Of a stretch of DNA of 64,000 nucleotides, positions 42,494-51,449 are shown piece after piece (the first letter of the stretch is position 1; the number at the start of each line of letters is the position of its first letter). Made by a program: the position numbers and the translations under genes. The notes below the pieces were generated by a model. It made no database searches. It saw nothing but the letters and a program-made list of their open reading frames with translations, and was not told where the DNA came from. The DNA comes from JACRCT01 sp049841135 (GTDB taxonomy: Bacteria > Myxococcota > Myxococcia > Myxococcales > UBA5297): contig JASGHK010000008.1 of assembly GCA_049841135.1 (NCBI GenBank), forward strand, positions 1 to 64,000, given 5' to 3'.

Positions 42494-44948
42494 CGAGGTC
42501 CCAGGGTACGACGGCTCTGAGGTAGCCGGCGGTGTCGGTGGAGTGCACGTCGAGGCTGGCCGCGCTCAGGAAGCGGCCCCCGCGAGCGACGAACGCCTTC
42601 ACCTGCGTCCCGTCCTGCGCCCACGCCACCACGTCCCTCAGGCCGTCGCCGTCCACGTCCCCCACCTCCATCGCCTTGCAGTCCTCGAGGTCCACCGGGC
42701 CCGACTGTCGGACGACCTCGAGCTCGTTCGCGGATGTCAGCCGGAGGGAGGCGACGCTGCCAGGACTGGCGGAGTCGACGAGGAACAGCTCGGCAGCTCC
42801 GTCGAGCCCGCGGCGGACCTTGCTGCTCCAGGGCTCCAGGTAGCTGCCGCCGAGCTGCGCGGGCAGCCGGGCAAGCAGGTGTCGCGAGGCCCCGCCCTGC
42901 CCATCGGAGAACCAGATCTCCAGCCGGCCGTGGTGATCCGCCGGGTCCTCGGTGATGGCGAAGAAGTCGTCACGGCCGTCGCGGTCGAAGTCGAACATCC
43001 GCGGCGCCGACCACGAGTCCTTGAACACCTCGGCTGGCAGCGTGACCGGCTGGAGCTCTCCGGAGACGTCGCGATAGAGCCTGAGCTCGGCCCGGTCGAG
43101 GTGACGCAACCAGACCAGGATGGCGCAGTGTCCGGAGTCGAAGGGCCGCCCCGCCTCCAGCGCCTGGCCGAAGAAGTCCTCGGTGTCGTTCAGCACCAGG
43201 CTCGCCCGACGCTCCAGGCCGCTCTTGCCAGCCCCGAACACCATCGCGCCGTCCTTCAAGGCCCTGGTCCGATAGTGGATCACCAGCTCGTCGACGCCGT
43301 CGCCGTCGAGGTCGCACGCCTTCGCGTCCCCGATGCCGTTCCTCGGCTCGTCCGGGCTGTTCGCGGGCCACTCGGCCGCGTAGTTGACCGAGGCCGTCTG
43401 CCGGGCCGCGTCCTTGACCTCGAAGAATGCGACGGAGGGCCCTGCCCCCACCGCCACGGTTCCCAGGGCGCCAAAGTTCCCGGACGCCAGGTGCCAATTG
43501 CCGACCGTCTCCGGGTCCGTGCCGGGCGCGAGGGCAGGCCAGCCGGCGGAGAGCCCGTAGGAGTCGCCGAACCTGGCGCGGAGGACGCCCGCGTCGCGCA
43601 GCACGAGGTCGCCGCCCTCGATGCCGTCGAGCTCGGCCATGCCCAGGAAGGCGGACTCGGTGCTGCCCACGAGCGTCTGGGCGCCGTTCAGCCACCGGTA
43701 GACGCAGGTGCCGGCCGCGCAGCCCCAGACGGTCTGGCCCTTCGCGCCGAACGGCGAGTAGTGGGCCGCGTACGAGGCGGCGGACTGCAGCTGCTCCCCG
43801 AAGACGCGCCCCTGGTTCGTGTAGAGGACCGAGCCGTCGATCACCAGGTCGAGCTGCGGCGGCGCGGTCACGGCCGCGGGCTGCAGGCCCGTCGCGTGGC
43901 CCGTGCCCACCCACTCCTCGGTGAAGGTCGGCCCGTAGCGCACGTGGACCCGGGCCTCCGGGCCGATCCAGGCGAGATCCGCGTGGCCGTCCCGGTCGAA
44001 GTCCTGGTAGGCCAGCTGCGTGCGCCACTCCGCGGTCCACTGGTCCATCAGCAGCTCGACGCCCTCCACCGGGTCCAGGACCGTCACCGCGCCCGAGTCC
44101 GAGAGGCGTGCCTCGCGCAGCGTCGGGTGGTGCTTCAGGGTCTCGGAGCAGCCAGCCCAGTCGGCCTGAACGACCAGCACCATGAGGCGCTGCTCGTAGT
44201 GCTCGTCGAGCTCTCCTGGCAGCACGGCGAGCACGCTCTCCTCCGGTCCCACCGGCAGGTCGATGGGCGCCCCGAGCCGGCCCTGGGCGTCGCTCAGCCT
44301 GAGCATGGAGCCGAGGAGCAGGTCGGCCTGGCCGTCGCGATTGGCGTCGACGACCTGGTGCGTGCAGCTGTTCGTCTCGAAGCGCTGCGAGAAGACGAAG
44401 CGCGCCCCGCTCTCGCGGTTGAGGAAGACCACGGCTTCCCAGGTCGGGGCTGTGGAGAAGACGAGGTCGTCGAGGCCGTCGCCGTCGAGGTCGCCCAGCT
44501 GCGGGCGGTCGAGCTGGGCCAGGTCGAGGGGCTCGCCGGCGGGATCGAGGACGAGCCCGGGGCGGTTGAAGAGGACGGTGTCCGCGTAGTAGCGCAGCCC
44601 CGGGGTCCAGCGGGCCTGCTGCCCGTTGGCCGCGCGCACGACGAGATCGGCGATGCCCGGCGTCCCCTTCGGCGCGAGGAAGCTCAGCTGCTCGCTGTCG
44701 CGCCGCGCCACCAGCGAGACCGGTTGGCCTGCGACGAGCACCTCGACGCCCTCGGCGAAGTGCGTGCCCAGCACGGTCACCTCGACGCCTCCGGCCGCGG
44801 GCACCGCGTCGGGGAGCACGTCGGTGAGGGTGAGGTCGACGGACAGCGAGCCGTCGACGACCGAGTCCAGGCACCCGGTGGCACCGACGAGGAGCAGCGA
44901 GGCGAGGCAAGACGCGAGGCGGGCAGGAGCGATGCGGGGGCGACGCAT
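42411..44948 (-). CDS. FG-GAP/VCBS repeat lipoprotein with IPT domain
   Basis: 845 residues from ATG 44948 (AAGGAGA upstream). Lipobox ATGC in LASLLLVGATGCLDS. Residues about 35-115 are an IPT/TIG immunoglobulin-like domain (VLPDAVPAAGGVEVTVLGTH). At least seven calcium-loop repeats follow: DLDGDGLDDLVF, DANRDGQADLLLG, DFDRDGHADLAW, DLDGDGVDELVI, DFDRDGRDDFFAI, DVDGDGLRDVVAW and DLDGDHLDDLVLL. These form an integrin-like propeller on the cell surface. Its promoter region (44977-45007) matches that of the ECF sigma gene upstream, so it is a probable target of that sigma factor. Confidence 0.88.
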   Translation of the reverse strand: MRRPRIAPARLASCLASLLLVGATGCLDSVVDGSLSVDLTLTDVLPDAVPAAGGVEVTVLGTHFAEGVEVLVAGQPVSLVARRDSEQLSFLAPKGTPGIADLVVRAANGQQARWTPGLRYYADTVLFNRPGLVLDPAGEPLDLAQLDRPQLGDLDGDGLDDLVFSTAPTWEAVVFLNRESGARFVFSQRFETNSCTHQVVDANRDGQADLLLGSMLRLSDAQGRLGAPIDLPVGPEESVLAVLPGELDEHYEQRLMVLVVQADWAGCSETLKHHPTLREARLSDSGAVTVLDPVEGVELLMDQWTAEWRTQLAYQDFDRDGHADLAWIGPEARVHVRYGPTFTEEWVGTGHATGLQPAAVTAPPQLDLVIDGSVLYTNQGRVFGEQLQSAASYAAHYSPFGAKGQTVWGCAAGTCVYRWLNGAQTLVGSTESAFLGMAELDGIEGGDLVLRDAGVLRARFGDSYGLSAGWPALAPGTDPETVGNWHLASGNFGALGTVAVGAGPSVAFFEVKDAARQTASVNYAAEWPANSPDEPRNGIGDAKACDLDGDGVDELVIHYRTRALKDGAMVFGAGKSGLERRASLVLNDTEDFFGQALEAGRPFDSGHCAILVWLRHLDRAELRLYRDVSGELQPVTLPAEVFKDSWSAPRMFDFDRDGRDDFFAITEDPADHHGRLEIWFSDGQGGASRHLLARLPAQLGGSYLEPWSSKVRRGLDGAAELFLVDSASPGSVASLRLTSANELEVVRQSGPVDLEDCKAMEVGDVDGDGLRDVVAWAQDGTQVKAFVARGGRFLSAASLDVHSTDTAGYLRAVVPWDLDGDHLDDLVLLTHRAIPRLGLLRNQSR

Positions 44949-44976
44949 GAAGGTCTCCTTTCGACCGGGTTGCCCT

Positions 44977-45007
44977 AAGGACGTCCGGCGCCGGAAAAGT
45001 GGGAAGG
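44977..45007 (-). promoter_or_regulatory. ECF-type promoter of the FG-GAP lipoprotein gene
   Basis: On the minus strand CCTTCCCA (45007-45000), 12 nt, then CGGACGTCCTT (44987-44977). The same two blocks with the same spacing precede the ECF sigma gene at 46355-46385. The distance from CCTTCCCA to the core CGTC is 16 nt, as in ECF promoters. Confidence 0.7.
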
Positions 45008-45060
45008 CCGGGCTTCGGGCTGCGGGCTTCGAGCTTCGCGTCAAGCACGTCGGGCTTCGG
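45008..45060. repeat. Low-complexity GGGCTTCGGGCTTCG intergenic repeat
   Basis: Irregular array of GGGCTTCG-type units, the reverse complement of the GAAGCCCG family at 6523-6559 and 14714-14742. It fills the gap between the anti-sigma stop and the FG-GAP promoter. Confidence 0.4.
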
Positions 45061-45092
45061 GCTTCGCCGGCCTGCCGTGTCCGAAGCCTTCC

Positions 45093-45857
45093 CTACCTCC
45101 GCTCCGCCTCGATGAGCAGGCTCGTGACCTGGGCCTGCACGCCCTTCGCCAGCGCCAGCGCGTCGACCTTCGACGGCTCCCCCCCGGCGGCGCGCAGCGC
45201 TTCTCGCAGGCGAGCCTCCAGGCTCTGGGGATTGAGGGGCTGCATGGAGGTGAAGAGCAGCAGGCGCTGCGACGGGTTCGCCGCGTCGAGCGTGAGCCTG
45301 GGCGGCGCCGACGGAGCCTCCGGGCCGCCGGCGCCGAGAGGCTGGACGGTCTCCGGCGCGGAGAGCACCAGGAGCAGCCACTGCGCCTGCGGCCCCGAGG
45401 GCACCTTGGGATCAACCGCGTCTCCCGCCTGCAGCGCCTCCGTTCCTGCCGCGACCCAGCTCCTGTCGCCGCGATGGATGACGAAGACCCCTGCCCCGCC
45501 GCCCTTGGCCAGGACATCCGGGCGCTGCGGGTCCGCGCCGAACCTCGGCCCCAGCATCAGCACCACCAGCGCCGTCGCGGCCAGCGGCGGCAGCGCCAAG
45601 GCCGGCCACCTCCACCAACGCCTGCGAGGCTCGTTCGGGCCTTCCCTCGCCAGAGTCCGGAGCCGCGCCGCCGCGGCCGCCGGTGGATGGCGCAGCAGGA
45701 ACGCCTCGCGCTCGGCGCGGGCGGTCTGGAGCTTGGACGCGCAGGCCGCACAGGCCTCCAGGTGACGGCGGGCGAGGCTCGCTTCGTCCTCGGTCACGGC
45801 CTCGGCCAGGAGGCGATCGACGAGGTGGTTGGGCAGGTGGTCGCCTAGCGGTTCCAT
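45093..45857 (-). CDS. Anti-sigma factor with putative zinc finger
   Basis: 254 residues from ATG 45857, overlapping the sigma gene stop by 13 bp. ARRHLEACAACASKL gives the HxxxCxxC zinc-binding anti-sigma motif. One membrane helix follows (WPALALPPLAATALVVLML), then a periplasmic domain with no recognised family, which may sense an envelope signal. It should hold the sigma factor encoded upstream inactive until signalled. Confidence 0.87.
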   Translation of the reverse strand: MEPLGDHLPNHLVDRLLAEAVTEDEASLARRHLEACAACASKLQTARAEREAFLLRHPPAAAAARLRTLAREGPNEPRRRWWRWPALALPPLAATALVVLMLGPRFGADPQRPDVLAKGGGAGVFVIHRGDRSWVAAGTEALQAGDAVDPKVPSGPQAQWLLLVLSAPETVQPLGAGGPEAPSAPPRLTLDAANPSQRLLLFTSMQPLNPQSLEARLREALRAAGGEPSKVDALALAKGVQAQVTSLLIEAERR

Positions 45858-46330
45858 CGTGTCAGGACCTCCCGGGCCCGCTCCTCGAGCCTGCGGAGCC
45901 GGTTGCCGATCGTCTTGCGCGAGACGCCCAGGGCGCTCGCGGCCTCCTCCTGGCTCATCTCCTCGACGTGCACCAGCACCGCCACCTGCTGCGAGTCGAG
46001 GTCCAGCGCCGACAGCAGCCGCCCGCAGGTGTCCTGGCGCTGCAGCGCGGCTTCGAGGTCCGCCGGGGCGCCGCCTGCGGCGCGGTCGCGAAGCTCGCCT
46101 TCCCATGCCGATCCGCGCCGCGCCCGGAAGCGCAGCCGATCCAGGCTGAGGTTGACCGCGCTGGTCGTCAGCCAGTCCACCAGCGCCTTCGGGTCCGCGG
46201 GACCGCCCTTGAGGTAGCGAAGGAACACCTCCTGCACCACGTCGTCGGCCTCGGCCTCGCCCACGATGCGTCGGGCCTTGGCATGGACCAGCGGCGCGAA
46301 CCTTCGGTAGAGCTCCTCGAGCGTGTCCAT
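45845..46330 (-). CDS. ECF-type RNA polymerase sigma factor
   Basis: 161 residues. Region 2: LVHAKARRIVGEAEADDVVQ with EVFLRYL. Region 4: EEMSQEEAASALGVSRKTIG followed by NRLRRLEERAREVL. Only regions 2 and 4 are present, as in ECF sigma factors. It is coupled to a membrane anti-sigma gene. The motif at 46355-46385 just upstream is repeated before the FG-GAP gene, so it probably activates its own operon and that gene. Confidence 0.9.
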   Translation of the reverse strand: MDTLEELYRRFAPLVHAKARRIVGEAEADDVVQEVFLRYLKGGPADPKALVDWLTTSAVNLSLDRLRFRARRGSAWEGELRDRAAGGAPADLEAALQRQDTCGRLLSALDLDSQQVAVLVHVEEMSQEEAASALGVSRKTIGNRLRRLEERAREVLTRWNR

Positions 46331-46354
46331 GCGGTTGTCGGGGCCGCTGACTTC

Positions 46355-46385
46355 AAGGACGTCCGGGCCTGCTTTTCTGGGAAGG
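46355..46385 (-). promoter_or_regulatory. ECF-type promoter of the sigma/anti-sigma operon
   Basis: On the minus strand CCTTCCCA (46385-46378), 12 nt, CGGACGTCCTT (46365-46355), 25 bp before the sigma start codon. Both blocks and their spacing are identical to those before the FG-GAP gene, while the 12-nt spacers differ. Confidence 0.7.
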
Positions 46386-46450
46386 TGGCGTGGCTCGAAC
46401 TACCTTCTGGCGGGCTGGGGCGCAAGGGCAGGCCGGCGAGGGCCGCCCTC

Positions 46451-46567
46451 GGGGCCAGGTTCCGAATCCGAAAACTCGTCCGGTGGGGCGAGGCGGGGCC
46501 AGGTTCCGAATCCGAAAACTCATCCGGTGGCTCGAGGCGGGGCCAGGTTCCGAATCCGAAAACTCGT
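46451..46567. repeat. 44-bp tandem repeat, about 2.7 copies
   Basis: Units begin GGGGCCAGGTTCCGAATCCG at 46451, 46495 and 46539, an exact 44-bp period; the third copy stops after about 29 bp. Copies 1 and 2 differ at only a few positions. The repeat lies in the 383-bp gap between the sigma promoter and the gene at 46714 and codes for nothing recognisable. Confidence 0.8.
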
Positions 46568-46713
46568 GGTCGAGCGCGTCCAGGCGCCCATCCCGAGCGG
46601 CCAACTGGCCGCACCTGACGGGCAGCCCCGCGCACGTTCCGGGCGCGGAACCCTTGGAGAATTTGCCCGGCACCGACCGTGCAACGGGCGCTGGCACCTC
46701 ACCGGAGCCGAAC

Positions 46714-47799
46714 ATGCGCGCCCTGACCGTCCTCGCCTTCGCCCTTCTGGCCGTCCACCCCAACGTCGCCTCCGCCGTCGACTGCGGCAAGGCCAAGACC
46801 CGCCCCGAGAAGCTCGTCTGCGCCAGCGACGAAGCCTCGAGCCTGGACCGGGAGCTGGCAGCGACGTACCGCGACGCGCTCGAGAGCCAGCACGGCAGAG
46901 CCCGCGAGCGGCTCGAGATGTTCCAGGACCGGTGGGGCGATGCCGTGTTGAAGGGATCGGGAGCCGGCGCCAACTCGATGCAGGAAGACGAGCTCGCGTC
47001 CTACTACCGCCTGCGCATCGACCTGCTCCGGGTGGTGGCGGGCCGGACCGCGCTGTCCGAGGTGCCCGGTCCCGAGCAGTTCGGCGACGACACCCTCGGC
47101 TGGCGATGGGTCGACGTCCGCTTGGGCGATCGCGAAGTCCTGCGCTACCCGCAGCTCACGCGCTCCCGCTCCGCCCACCTGGAGACCGTCAACACCCGTA
47201 TCCGCGAGGATGCCCAGGAGCTGGTCGACAGCTACGTGGAGTGCTCCACCGGCAGCGGCTTCGGCACCTTCACCTACTCCGTGAAGAAGGCGAAGCAGGG
47301 GTTCTTCGAGGTGGAGCTCGCCGACTCGTCGTGGGGCTGCTTCTGTGGCTGCGCCCACCCGTCCACGAGCGAGACCGTGACGACGCTCTTCGACCTCGAG
47401 ACGGGGAACGACGCGGTGCCAGTGCTGCGCCGGCTGGTCGTGCAGAAGGAAGGCGCCCGCGAAGCGCTGCTCGAGCTCGCCTACGCCCACGAGCCCGCCA
47501 ATCCCTTCGGATTTCGGGCGAACCCGGCGGACGGCTCCGAGACCGGCGGCGGCGAGCTCGGCTGGCTCTCCTTCGATCCCGCGACGGGAGCGGTCCTGAT
47601 CGGGGTGATGCACTGCTACGCCATGCGCGCCTTCGACTTCGTGGCGGCAGTGAGGCCAGAGCAAGTCGTGACGCTGGTCGAGCTCGACTCGCACGCGCTC
47701 TCGGAGGTGCCGCGCTTCCGGCGCGCGGGGTACCTCTCGGACGCGGACGTCGTCGCCGTCTCCGACCTCGCCCGCCGGCTCGGCCACCGGGCGAGATAG
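46714..47799 (+). CDS. Secreted protein with LprI-like (DUF1311) N-terminal domain
   Basis: 361 residues. Signal peptide MRALTVLAFALLAVHPNVAS cleaved near ASA-VD. Residues about 22-100 match the DUF1311/LprI pattern, with paired Cys and SLDRELAATYRDALESQHG. The remaining 260 residues are unassigned, with a Cys cluster (SSWGCFCGCAHPS). LprI-type proteins act as periplasmic inhibitors or stress proteins in some bacteria; that role is only a possibility here. Confidence 0.75.
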   Translation: MRALTVLAFALLAVHPNVASAVDCGKAKTRPEKLVCASDEASSLDRELAATYRDALESQHGRARERLEMFQDRWGDAVLKGSGAGANSMQEDELASYYRLRIDLLRVVAGRTALSEVPGPEQFGDDTLGWRWVDVRLGDREVLRYPQLTRSRSAHLETVNTRIREDAQELVDSYVECSTGSGFGTFTYSVKKAKQGFFEVELADSSWGCFCGCAHPSTSETVTTLFDLETGNDAVPVLRRLVVQKEGAREALLELAYAHEPANPFGFRANPADGSETGGGELGWLSFDPATGAVLIGVMHCYAMRAFDFVAAVRPEQVVTLVELDSHALSEVPRFRRAGYLSDADVVAVSDLARRLGHRAR

Positions 47800-47814
47800 C
47801 CAGCGCGAGGCGCC

Positions 47815-47836
47815 CGACACCTCGAGCTTGTCGAGG
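47815..47836. repeat. Intergenic CTCGAGCTTGTCGAG element
   Basis: ACACCTCGAGCTTGTCGAGG, a CTCGA/TCGAG hairpin with 5-nt loop. Copies at 28865-28926 and 51450-51472. Confidence 0.5.
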
Positions 47837-48012
47837 AGCCCTCTCGGTCTGCGCCGTTTGTCGGGAAGGAGCGATCCCAGTTTTAGCGAGCCGCTCCCCT
47901 TCCGACGCCGTCCGAAGTCGGCGAAGAAGCAGCTGAAGAAGAGTTCGGGGGTGAGCCGTCGACCGAGCGAGCACTGCTTGCCCGGCCCCGACGCGGTTGG
48001 TAGAGACCCGCC

Positions 48013-49698
48013 GTGGCTCCCATCACCGAACACGCCGCGGCGCACGCAGCGCCCCCGGCTGCCGACCTCGCCCAGGTAACCCACCGCCCGGGCGGCAGCA
48101 CCGTCCGCCTCCCGCCCGAGTTCTCCCGAGCGACGGTGGTCGGATACTTCGAGCGGATGGGCATCCCCGGTCGCGTCGTCATGGGGCCCGCGGACATCGA
48201 CGGGGTGGGCAGCATCGGCCCCGAGCAGTGGGCAGTCATTGCCGATGGCCGGTCCCCGCGCTTCCTCTCCGACCGCGCGCCCGTCACCTTCCCCAGCGAC
48301 CCGAGGCTCCGGGTCTTCGTCTTCCCCAAACACACCGTGGTGGTGCCAGCCGGGCAGGTCTGGTGGCTGCAGGTGGCCCTGGAGCGCGTCAAGCCCGAGC
48401 GGTTCGAAGCCGACGGGCGGCCCGCTTCCTGGGTGCCACCGGTCCCCCGGTCTGCCGCGCCGGCCCTGGACCCGAATCGGGACGGCGACGCGACCATCGG
48501 CGAGGCCGGCTCGCTCCCGGAGGCCGAGCCGCTCGAGGCCGAGGCGCCGGGCACGCCCGTCCCCTCGTCCGCCATCCGGGACTGGTTCGCTGCGCTGTGC
48601 GCGAGCCTCGGCCTTCCGGAGATACCGCTGGTGGTCCGGCGTGGGCAGGAAGACGCGCGCGGCCAGGTCCGCGGGAGCGTGGTGATGACGGCGGACTTCG
48701 CGCCCCTGCGCGTCTGCGTCACCACCTGCCCCAACTCCGACCAGGCGGAGGTCCTGGCGACCCTGGTCCACGAGCTCGCCCACCCGCTCTCCCGCTCCAC
48801 CGACCACGGCTCTGCGTTCCGCAGCACGCTGGTGGATCTCGCGGCCCGCCTCTGGGGCGAGCCGCACCTCGCCGGCGCCCGGGCCCACGTCGACGGCGCC
48901 TACCCGCTGCTGGACCGCTGGGTCACCTGCGGCATCCGGGCGGCGTTGGCCGGCCGCGAGCCACCTGCCTCCAAGGTCTGCGACGACGGCCACGCCGCGA
49001 GGGTCGTCGGCAAGGTGGCCAAGCTCTGGGCGCTGGCCGCGGACCAGCTCGGAAAGCCCGAAGGCGTCGGCGCCGCGGCCATGGCCAACGACCTCGTCAC
49101 CGTCTACGGCCTCGACCAGTCCCAGGTCTTCACCACCCCGAGCTTCGACGACGGGCTCGTGGACCGCTATGTCCTGCTCCAGCCGCGCAAGCCCTGGCAG
49201 CGCACGCTCGCGCACGAGGTGGCCTACTTCAGCAACGTGTACTCGCTCTCCATGGACAGCGAGGCGCGGATGCACTTCTTCGGGCGCTACTCGGACGTCG
49301 TCGCCGCCGAGTACCTGTGTGGCGTCAGCATCGGGCGGATCGAGCGCGAGTGCGCGGCCTACCTCGAGCGATGCCGCGCGAGCCTGGCCAAGGGCGAGCT
49401 GCGCCGGGCCGGCCTGGCCTTCTGCGAGTCGGCGGCGCACGAGTTCGGGCGCAAGCTCCACCGGATCCTGGAGGAGGAGGCGCGCGCTGCCGGCCGCGCC
49501 GTCCAGAGCGCGGCGCTGAACGAGGCCACGGACTTCGCGGAGCACCAGCTCGAGCTGCGCGGCTTCAGGGTGGGCAAGGCTCGCGCGCGCGAGGTCCGGT
49601 ACAGCGCCGTCGGCGCCGAGCTGGGCAAGCGGATGGAGGTCGTGCGCGGGCTCGACTCGCAGGGCGCCGCACCTCGCTCGCTGCCCGGGCGCAAGTAG
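48013..49698 (+). CDS. Putative SprT-like zinc-binding protein (HExxH)
   Basis: 561 residues from GTG 48013, no signal peptide. Near residue 255 there is LATLVHELAHPLSRSTDHGS, an HExxH with a third His seven residues further on, as in SprT/WSS1-type metalloproteases. The surrounding 200 residues and the N-terminal domain (HRPGGSTVRLPPEFSRATVV) are unassigned. The C-terminal 100 residues are helical. A cytoplasmic protease or DNA-associated protein is possible; not shown. Confidence 0.65.
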   Translation: MAPITEHAAAHAAPPAADLAQVTHRPGGSTVRLPPEFSRATVVGYFERMGIPGRVVMGPADIDGVGSIGPEQWAVIADGRSPRFLSDRAPVTFPSDPRLRVFVFPKHTVVVPAGQVWWLQVALERVKPERFEADGRPASWVPPVPRSAAPALDPNRDGDATIGEAGSLPEAEPLEAEAPGTPVPSSAIRDWFAALCASLGLPEIPLVVRRGQEDARGQVRGSVVMTADFAPLRVCVTTCPNSDQAEVLATLVHELAHPLSRSTDHGSAFRSTLVDLAARLWGEPHLAGARAHVDGAYPLLDRWVTCGIRAALAGREPPASKVCDDGHAARVVGKVAKLWALAADQLGKPEGVGAAAMANDLVTVYGLDQSQVFTTPSFDDGLVDRYVLLQPRKPWQRTLAHEVAYFSNVYSLSMDSEARMHFFGRYSDVVAAEYLCGVSIGRIERECAAYLERCRASLAKGELRRAGLAFCESAAHEFGRKLHRILEEEARAAGRAVQSAALNEATDFAEHQLELRGFRVGKARAREVRYSAVGAELGKRMEVVRGLDSQGAAPRSLPGRK

Positions 49699-49813
49699 GC
49701 AGCAGGCAGCAAGGCCGGCCCCTGGTCTTCGCCCTGACCACAGCGGTGAACACGGCGCTTGCCGCCCGATCCGCACGAACCTTATCCTCCGCGCCCGCCA
49801 GGAGGACTTGCCC

Positions 49814-51400
49814 ATGACCTCGTCGAACCTCGCCGCCAACGTCCCCGCCGTCGACCCCGTCACCGGCCGCTCGCCGCGCGTCTGCCCGCTCGATCTGCGA
49901 CCGCTGGAGGAGGTCCCCGACGCCAAGCCGGAGGACGTCCGCCGCGCCGTCGAGCTCGCCCGCCGCGCCGCCGAGGGCTGGGCCGGCCGCTCGATCGCCG
50001 ACCGTGCCGCCGCGCTGCGCAAGGCCGCCAAGGCCATGCTCGCCCGCACCGACGAGGTGCTGGCGCTGGTCAAGGACGAGATGGGCAAGCTGGAGTGCGA
50101 GGGCCTGTTCAACGAGGCCCTCGGCCACCTGGACATGCTCGAGGCCTGGGTGGGCGTCGTGGAGAAGGGCGCCGGCCGCGAGAAGATCCGGATGAACCCG
50201 CTCAAGTTCCTGGGCAAGAGCGCGCACATCGACCTCGTGCCCCGCGGCGTCATCGGAATCATCGCGCCCTGGAACTTCCCCATCGCCGGACTCTACCGCT
50301 CCATCTACCCCGCCCTGCTCACCGGCAACGGCGTCGTCCTCAAGCCCAGCGAGCACACGCCGCGCTCCTCCCAGTGGTTCGCCGACGCGCTCGCCCAGGA
50401 GCTGCCCGACGGGCTGATCTCGGTCGTCCACGGTGCCGGCGGCGTGGGCCAGGCGCTCATCGAGGCCGGCATCGACGCCTGCGTCTTCACGGGCTCGACG
50501 ACCGCCGGCAAGCTCGTGCAGGTGCGCTGCGCCGAGCGCGGCATCCCGTGCAGCGTGGAGATGGGCGGCAAGGACATGGCCATCGTCCTGGCCGACTGCG
50601 ACTTGGACCGCACCTGCGCCGGCCTGACGCACTGGGCGCTGGCGAACGTCGGGCAGTCGTGTGGCGCGCTCGAGGTGGCGCTGGTCGAGGAGACCATCGC
50701 CGACGAGCTGGTCAGCCGGCTCCAGCGCGCGTGGGAGCACCTCAAGATCGGGCCCGCGGAGCACGCGGATTTGTCGCCGCTCGCCAACCGCAAGCAGTTC
50801 GAGGTGGTGGTCGCGCAGGTCGAGGACGCCCGGCAGAAGGGCGCGCGCATCCTGTGTGGCGGCAAGCCCACCGGCGTCGGCTTCTTCTATCCAGCCACTC
50901 TCATCGACCGCTGCACCGAGGAAATGGCGGTGGTGAAGGACGAGACCTTCGGGCCGGTGCTGGCCATCGTGCGCGTCGCGTCGGCGGCGGAGGCGGTGCG
51001 GGTCATCAAGCGCTGCCGGTACGGGCTGGGCGCCTCCATCTGGACGAAGGATGTGGAGCGCGCGGCGAAGCTGGCGGAGCAGGTCGATGCGGGCGTGGTG
51101 GTGGTCAACAACCACTCGTTCACCGGAGCCGTGCCGGAGCTGCCGTGGAGCGGCACCAAGGACACGGGCTTCGGCATCGCCAACAGCCACCACGCGCTGC
51201 TGACCTTCTGCCGCCCACGCGCGGTGGTCGTCGACAAGTCCAGTGGGCCCGAGCCGTTCTGGATGCCGTTCGATCGCGACCTGGCGGAGATGGGGCGACT
51301 GCTGATTGACGCCCAGCTCTTCAAGGTCGAGCGGGCGTGGAAGCTGCCGCTGCTCATGCGGCGCCGGGCGAAGACGATCAAGGAGTTCTTCCGGCGGTAG
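49814..51400 (+). CDS. NAD(P)-dependent aldehyde dehydrogenase
   Basis: 528 residues. ATG 49814 has GGAGG eight bases upstream. GVIGIIAPWNFPIAGLYRSI and LKPSEHTPRSS bind the cofactor; catalytic Glu in VEMGGKDMAIV (about 249) and Cys in NVGQSCGALEVALV (about 283) are both present; ETFGPVLAIVRV and PWSGTKDTGFG are typical C-terminal motifs. It oxidises an aldehyde to an acid; substrate not predictable. The last 50 residues are basic. Confidence 0.93.
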   Translation: MTSSNLAANVPAVDPVTGRSPRVCPLDLRPLEEVPDAKPEDVRRAVELARRAAEGWAGRSIADRAAALRKAAKAMLARTDEVLALVKDEMGKLECEGLFNEALGHLDMLEAWVGVVEKGAGREKIRMNPLKFLGKSAHIDLVPRGVIGIIAPWNFPIAGLYRSIYPALLTGNGVVLKPSEHTPRSSQWFADALAQELPDGLISVVHGAGGVGQALIEAGIDACVFTGSTTAGKLVQVRCAERGIPCSVEMGGKDMAIVLADCDLDRTCAGLTHWALANVGQSCGALEVALVEETIADELVSRLQRAWEHLKIGPAEHADLSPLANRKQFEVVVAQVEDARQKGARILCGGKPTGVGFFYPATLIDRCTEEMAVVKDETFGPVLAIVRVASAAEAVRVIKRCRYGLGASIWTKDVERAAKLAEQVDAGVVVVNNHSFTGAVPELPWSGTKDTGFGIANSHHALLTFCRPRAVVVDKSSGPEPFWMPFDRDLAEMGRLLIDAQLFKVERAWKLPLLMRRRAKTIKEFFRR

Positions 51401-51404
51401 GCAG

Positions 51405-51422
51405 AGTCCGATCGATCGGACT
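51405..51422. repeat. 18-bp perfect palindrome after the aldehyde dehydrogenase gene
   Basis: AGTCCGATCGATCGGACT, five bases after the stop codon. It may be a weak terminator or a protein-binding site. Confidence 0.35.
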
Positions 51423-51449
51423 TGGAGTCCGCCGCGCGCGCGGGCGACC

